Source: Paenibacillus hamazuiensis (lineage in GTDB: Bacteria > Bacillota > Bacilli > Paenibacillales > NBRC-103111). From it: a stretch of 64,000 bases of DNA. The stretch is from assembly GCF_023276405.1 (NCBI RefSeq), contig NZ_JALRMO010000001.1, forward strand, positions 3,968,001-4,032,000, read 5' to 3'. The translations under genes and the position numbers were made by a program. Positions 60,513 through 64,000 of this stretch are shown here, in pieces; position 1 is the first letter of the stretch; every line of letters starts with the position of its first letter. The notes beneath the pieces were generated by a model. The model ran no database searches. It was not told where the DNA came from and saw only the letters and a program-made list of their open reading frames with translations.

Positions 60513-62243
60513 CTATTTTTTCGGGAGCCCGCTTTCAAATTTTTCGGGTGGCCGCTGTCTGAATTCGGAAGGAGCCACTCCGTACATCCGCTTGAATTTC
60601 GAGCTGAAGTAGCTGGCGCTCGTAAAACCGGTCAGTTCGGCGATATCCCACAGGCCGAGCGTCGTTTCTTCAAGCAGGCGAACCGCCTGAGCCATGCGCA
60701 CTTCGGTCAAATATTGGATAAACGTTTTTCCCGTCTTTGCTTTGAACAGCTCAGAAAAATACGACGGATTATAGTTGAACCGCTCCGCCAGCATCGTCAG
60801 GTTCAGGTCGTACATGTATTGTTCGTCGATGAGCCGCCGGGCCGACCGGATTGCCGACGCATCCGTGTCGTCCGGGTCCATCTGCGACCTTTGATAAATG
60901 CTTTCCCCGAGCCGGGTCAAAAACCGCTCCGCCTTCTCCACGGTCCCGAGCTCCAGCGCCATGTCGGGCCGCATCCAAAGCTGGTCCCCGGCATCCAGCG
61001 CAGCGCCGGCCGTGTACGCCATCGAATCGAGCAGCAAATACAGCTGAAAAATCAGCTTGACGAATTGCGCCTGCGATTCGAAAAAAGCGGCCGTCAGCTC
61101 CTTGCGCACCGTTTGCCGGAACGCTTCCAGCTCGCCCTTCATCAGCTGCCGCTGGATCACCTTGGCCAAATCGTCGGCCAGCGCCGCCTTGCCGTCCGAA
61201 TGCTTCGACGCATAGCGGACGCCGCTTTCCGCTACGTTCCAAGCGAGCAGCGAGGACAGATAACCCTCCCTCCACATCTTGAACCCGGCCGCCTGCCGCC
61301 CGATGCCGACAACCGGTTCGAAACCCAAATGCCCGGCGATGCAGGAGCGCAGCTCCCTGGCAAAAACCTCAGCCGCCTCGTCATCCCCGAGGAGAATAAA
61401 ATGCATCAGCGCCGGGTAATGCGCATCGCGAAACACAAGCGGCTGCCGCGGCCACGTTCCGGCAAACTCGCGGCACAGCATCCCGAAAGGCAGGCGCAGC
61501 TTGTCCGGCGTGCGCTCCTTCGCCGCTTCCGCCGCTGCGGGCGCCGTCTCCGCGGCATCGTTTGCTTTGCCTGCCGCACCGGCTAATCTTTGCGCAGAAG
61601 CCGCTCCCGGTCCCGGAGCGCCTGCGCCGGGGCCATCCTTCGCACCGGACGCGGCGGCGGACGTCCGTTCCCTCAGCCCCGCCGTCACGAACCGGACGCT
61701 GCTCCCGGCCCACGGCTCCAGCTCGAAAAGCCGGGCTTTTTCCATCGCGGCCCGCTCATTATCCTGTTCTCCCCTGACCAGATGGACGATAAAATGCTCC
61801 TTCATTTCCTTGTAATATTGCGACAGCCGCCACTTCACCAACTCCTGCTGGTCCTGCAAATCCCGCTCGGCATCGAGCTCCCGCCGGACTTTGGCCAAAG
61901 CCTCCTCCAGCTCGTCCTGCGTGACCGGCTTCAGCAAATAGTCTCTTGCCTGGTTTCGGACCGCCGCTTTGGCGTAATGAAAATCCTCGTAGCCTGTCAG
62001 CACGATCAGCTTCAGCCCCGGATACTGCTCCCGGCATTCCTCCAAAAAAGAAACCCCGTTCATGACCGGCATGTTCATATCCGTGATCACCACGTCGACC
62101 GCCGCGCCGGCCAGCACGTCAAGCGCCTCCGCTCCGTTCGCCGCTTCGGACGCCACCCGGAAGCCGAGGCGTTCCCAGTCGGCCTTCAGCCGGAGCCCCT
62201 GGCGGATTTCCGGCTCGTCATCCACGATCAATACTTGGTACAT
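60513..62243 (-). CDS. response regulator, YesN type (second system)
   Basis: A 576-residue regulator. The receiver has IVDDE, phospho-acceptor Asp55 (VVITDMNMP) and K in RDYLLKPV. A long middle region with a low-complexity Ala/Gly/Pro stretch (around 205-250) follows, then the AraC-type double helix-turn-helix (LTMLAERFNYNPSYFSELFK and ELTGFTSASYFSSKFKRMYG). AGGAGG is 9 bases before ATG 62243. The gene overlaps the kinase gene by 26 bp. It should control the MalF/MalG/binding-protein genes that follow. Confidence 0.93.
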   Translation of the reverse strand: MYQVLIVDDEPEIRQGLRLKADWERLGFRVASEAANGAEALDVLAGAAVDVVITDMNMPVMNGVSFLEECREQYPGLKLIVLTGYEDFHYAKAAVRNQARDYLLKPVTQDELEEALAKVRRELDAERDLQDQQELVKWRLSQYYKEMKEHFIVHLVRGEQDNERAAMEKARLFELEPWAGSSVRFVTAGLRERTSAAASGAKDGPGAGAPGPGAASAQRLAGAAGKANDAAETAPAAAEAAKERTPDKLRLPFGMLCREFAGTWPRQPLVFRDAHYPALMHFILLGDDEAAEVFARELRSCIAGHLGFEPVVGIGRQAAGFKMWREGYLSSLLAWNVAESGVRYASKHSDGKAALADDLAKVIQRQLMKGELEAFRQTVRKELTAAFFESQAQFVKLIFQLYLLLDSMAYTAGAALDAGDQLWMRPDMALELGTVEKAERFLTRLGESIYQRSQMDPDDTDASAIRSARRLIDEQYMYDLNLTMLAERFNYNPSYFSELFKAKTGKTFIQYLTEVRMAQAVRLLEETTLGLWDIAELTGFTSASYFSSKFKRMYGVAPSEFRQRPPEKFESGLPKK

Positions 62244-64000
62244 TATGCGTTACCTCCTGTACGGGCAATTGAAGTTCCAGGCGGGTGCCTTGACCTGCCT
62301 GCGAATCGACGGCAAACGTAAACAATGAGCCGTAGTACAGCCGGCACCGGGCCAGTACGTTGCGCAGACCGATCTGGCCTTCTCCCCCCCGGCTCAAAAT
62401 GTGCTCGAAACGGGAGTGCGCCGACTCCTCCTGCAGCTTCCTCACAAGCTCCCCAGGCATACCGGGGCCGTTATCGGATACGTCGAACCGCAGGCGGCCT
62501 TCGCTTGCTGAAATGCGAATGCCGACCTTCGCCGAGGCGTTCGTCTGGAAGCTGTATTTCACCGCATTTTCGACGAGCGGCTGCAAAATGAATTTGACCA
62601 TGAGCGCTCCCCGCGGCTCGCCTTCTTCCTGCAGGTCAATCTGCAGCCGCTCTCCGAAGCGGATTTGCAAAATCGATATATAGTGGCGCAAATATTTGAG
62701 CTCCTCCTCGAGCGGAATCAGATCGTCGCTGATTTTCAAGGAGAAACGCAGCATCTTGCCGAGCGATTCGATCACCTTGACCGAATCTTTCGTTCGGCGC
62801 TGCATCGCCAGACTGCTGAGCAGCTCCAGCGTATTAAACAGAAAATGCGGGTTGATCTGCATGAGCAGCGCCCTGTATTCCGCCTGCTGGCGCAGCAGCT
62901 TCAGCTCGAATTCCACCTTGATATGGTGCCTCAGCTGCTGCACCATGTTCCGGAAAGTCGAAATGGCGTAGCCGACTTCGCCGCGCACGCTGCCGTCCGG
63001 AGGAATGCGGCTCTCGGCGATGGCAAAATCGCCTTTCTGCACATGGCGCATGGCCGAAACGAGCCGGGAAAGCGGTTTCGTAATGCCGTAGGACAGCCAG
63101 GTCGCAATCACGATGGCGGCAATCAGCAGCATGGACGAGAAGACGAGCATGGTGGAGCGCAGCTTGATGAGCTTGGCATACAGATCGCCTTCCGACACGA
63201 AACCGACGAGCAGCCAATTGTTCAGCTTCAGCTTCTTGTAAACGAGGATGTCGGTGGCCCCCCGATCGTTCTGAAAATAAACGACGCCCTGCTGCAGGGG
63301 GCCTGCCATGACCTGCGCCACTTTTTCGATCGCTTCGGTGTGGGCGTAATATTGATTTTGCGACAGGATCGGGCGTCCGTCCTGGTCGAGCAGGAAAATC
63401 GTTCCGCTTTCCCCCAAATGAATGCGGTTTAACGGCTCGAGAAAAAAATCTTCGCTGACGTTGATTTTCATCACGTTTTTGGCGGTCGACAGCTCGAACG
63501 AACCGATCGGCAGCAGCAGGCTTACGACCTGGTACGGGCGGAAGTTTCCCGCTTCCACCGCATCCTTGTGGGCCGGCACCCAGTGGCTGCCGCGGGCGAC
63601 AAAATCGTTGTACCACGCCTCGCCGAGAAATGAGTTGTCCGCCACCACCTTTTTGCCGGCGCTGATCCACAATCCCTCCTGCCTGTAAACGGAGACGGAG
63701 GATACCCCGGAGTAGTTGTTGGTCGTCTGCGTCAAAAAATCGCTTAAATTGAGGTTCGCCAGCATCTTTTCCCCTTCCGGCAAAGCCGGGTCGGACAAGG
63801 CGATATCCCAATTTTTCGTCTTATCGCTGTTAAATACGAGCGACGCCAAGTCGTACATCTGCATCAGCGCCATATTGATAAACGATCCGTATTCATCCAT
63901 TTTCTCAAGGGCGGAAGACTCGATATACGATCGGATGATCGAGCGGGATTCGCTGAAAAGCAGGTACGACATCGTGCTGAACGACAGGACGAGCAACACG
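62218..64000 (-). CDS. sensor histidine kinase, YesM type (partial, cut by window edge)
   Basis: At least 593 residues are present; the N-terminus and start codon lie beyond the window. The visible part begins inside the first membrane segment, followed by a Cache-like extracellular sensor, a second membrane segment (STMLVFSSMLLIAAIVIATW), HAMP, the His_kinase block LLMQINPHFLFNTLELL and an HATPase domain (ENAVKYSFQTNAS, SDNGPGMPG, GGEGQIGLRNV). It overlaps the response regulator gene and forms the second YesM/YesN pair, sensing a sugar signal for the neighbouring ABC system. Confidence 0.92.
   Translation of the reverse strand, partial: VLLVLSFSTMSYLLFSESRSIIRSYIESSALEKMDEYGSFINMALMQMYDLASLVFNSDKTKNWDIALSDPALPEGEKMLANLNLSDFLTQTTNNYSGVSSVSVYRQEGLWISAGKKVVADNSFLGEAWYNDFVARGSHWVPAHKDAVEAGNFRPYQVVSLLLPIGSFELSTAKNVMKINVSEDFFLEPLNRIHLGESGTIFLLDQDGRPILSQNQYYAHTEAIEKVAQVMAGPLQQGVVYFQNDRGATDILVYKKLKLNNWLLVGFVSEGDLYAKLIKLRSTMLVFSSMLLIAAIVIATWLSYGITKPLSRLVSAMRHVQKGDFAIAESRIPPDGSVRGEVGYAISTFRNMVQQLRHHIKVEFELKLLRQQAEYRALLMQINPHFLFNTLELLSSLAMQRRTKDSVKVIESLGKMLRFSLKISDDLIPLEEELKYLRHYISILQIRFGERLQIDLQEEGEPRGALMVKFILQPLVENAVKYSFQTNASAKVGIRISASEGRLRFDVSDNGPGMPGELVRKLQEESAHSRFEHILSRGGEGQIGLRNVLARCRLYYGSLFTFAVDSQAGQGTRLELQLPVQEVTHNVPSIDRG

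Overview
The window looks like a chromosomal segment of a Gram-positive spore-former of the Paenibacillus type. Support comes from strong GGAGG ribosome binding sites, two YesM/YesN two-component systems next to LplB/LplC-type sugar ABC transporters, a LysM-GH18 spore-cortex-type glycosidase, an SR1P-like peptide, a copper-amine-oxidase-N-like surface protein and GC-rich genes separated by AT-rich spacers. No rRNA, tRNA or CRISPR array was seen.

Left part (1-23 kb) is mixed metabolism: a LacI-type regulator with a perfect palindrome before its start, a palindromic repeat cluster, an APH-type phosphotransferase with an untracked leader ORF and hairpin, a cytochrome P450, a frameshifted CBO0543-like membrane gene, ribokinase, an SR1P-like peptide, an AEC-family carrier, a cyclase, small membrane proteins and an MFS exporter. 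A GMC oxidoreductase/subunit-3 pair follows, and then a chemoreceptor whose leader holds a c-di-GMP-I (GEMM) riboswitch with a terminator. After that come a sulfonate-type ATPase and binding protein without a permease, a YjhG/YagF D-xylonate dehydratase with a cre-like site, and a stand-alone HoxX homologue.

Middle part (23.2-37.8 kb) is bounded by two apparently identical 2,055-bp group II introns in the same orientation, each sitting just after a terminator hairpin (class C behaviour). Between them lie a 914-residue secreted multidomain protein, an untracked 54-codon peptide gene directly downstream of it, and a complete YesM/YesN-LipO-LplB-LplC uptake system.

Right part (37.8-64 kb) holds the LysM-GH18 enzyme, an ATPase/LuxR regulator broken by a one-base deletion in a G run, and a secreted copper-amine-oxidase-N-like protein. 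Next is a plant-polysaccharide group: UxuA/UxuB-like enzymes for hexuronates, a PL1 pectate lyase, an SGNH esterase, an AraC regulator, a GH127 beta-L-arabinofuranosidase and a GH43 remnant. The window ends in a second YesM/YesN-ABC system whose kinase runs off the edge. Taken together, the locus suggests growth on pectin, arabinan and uronates, with carbon catabolite control (two cre-like sites) and several decayed genes (epoxide hydrolase, NmrA-like, GH43).
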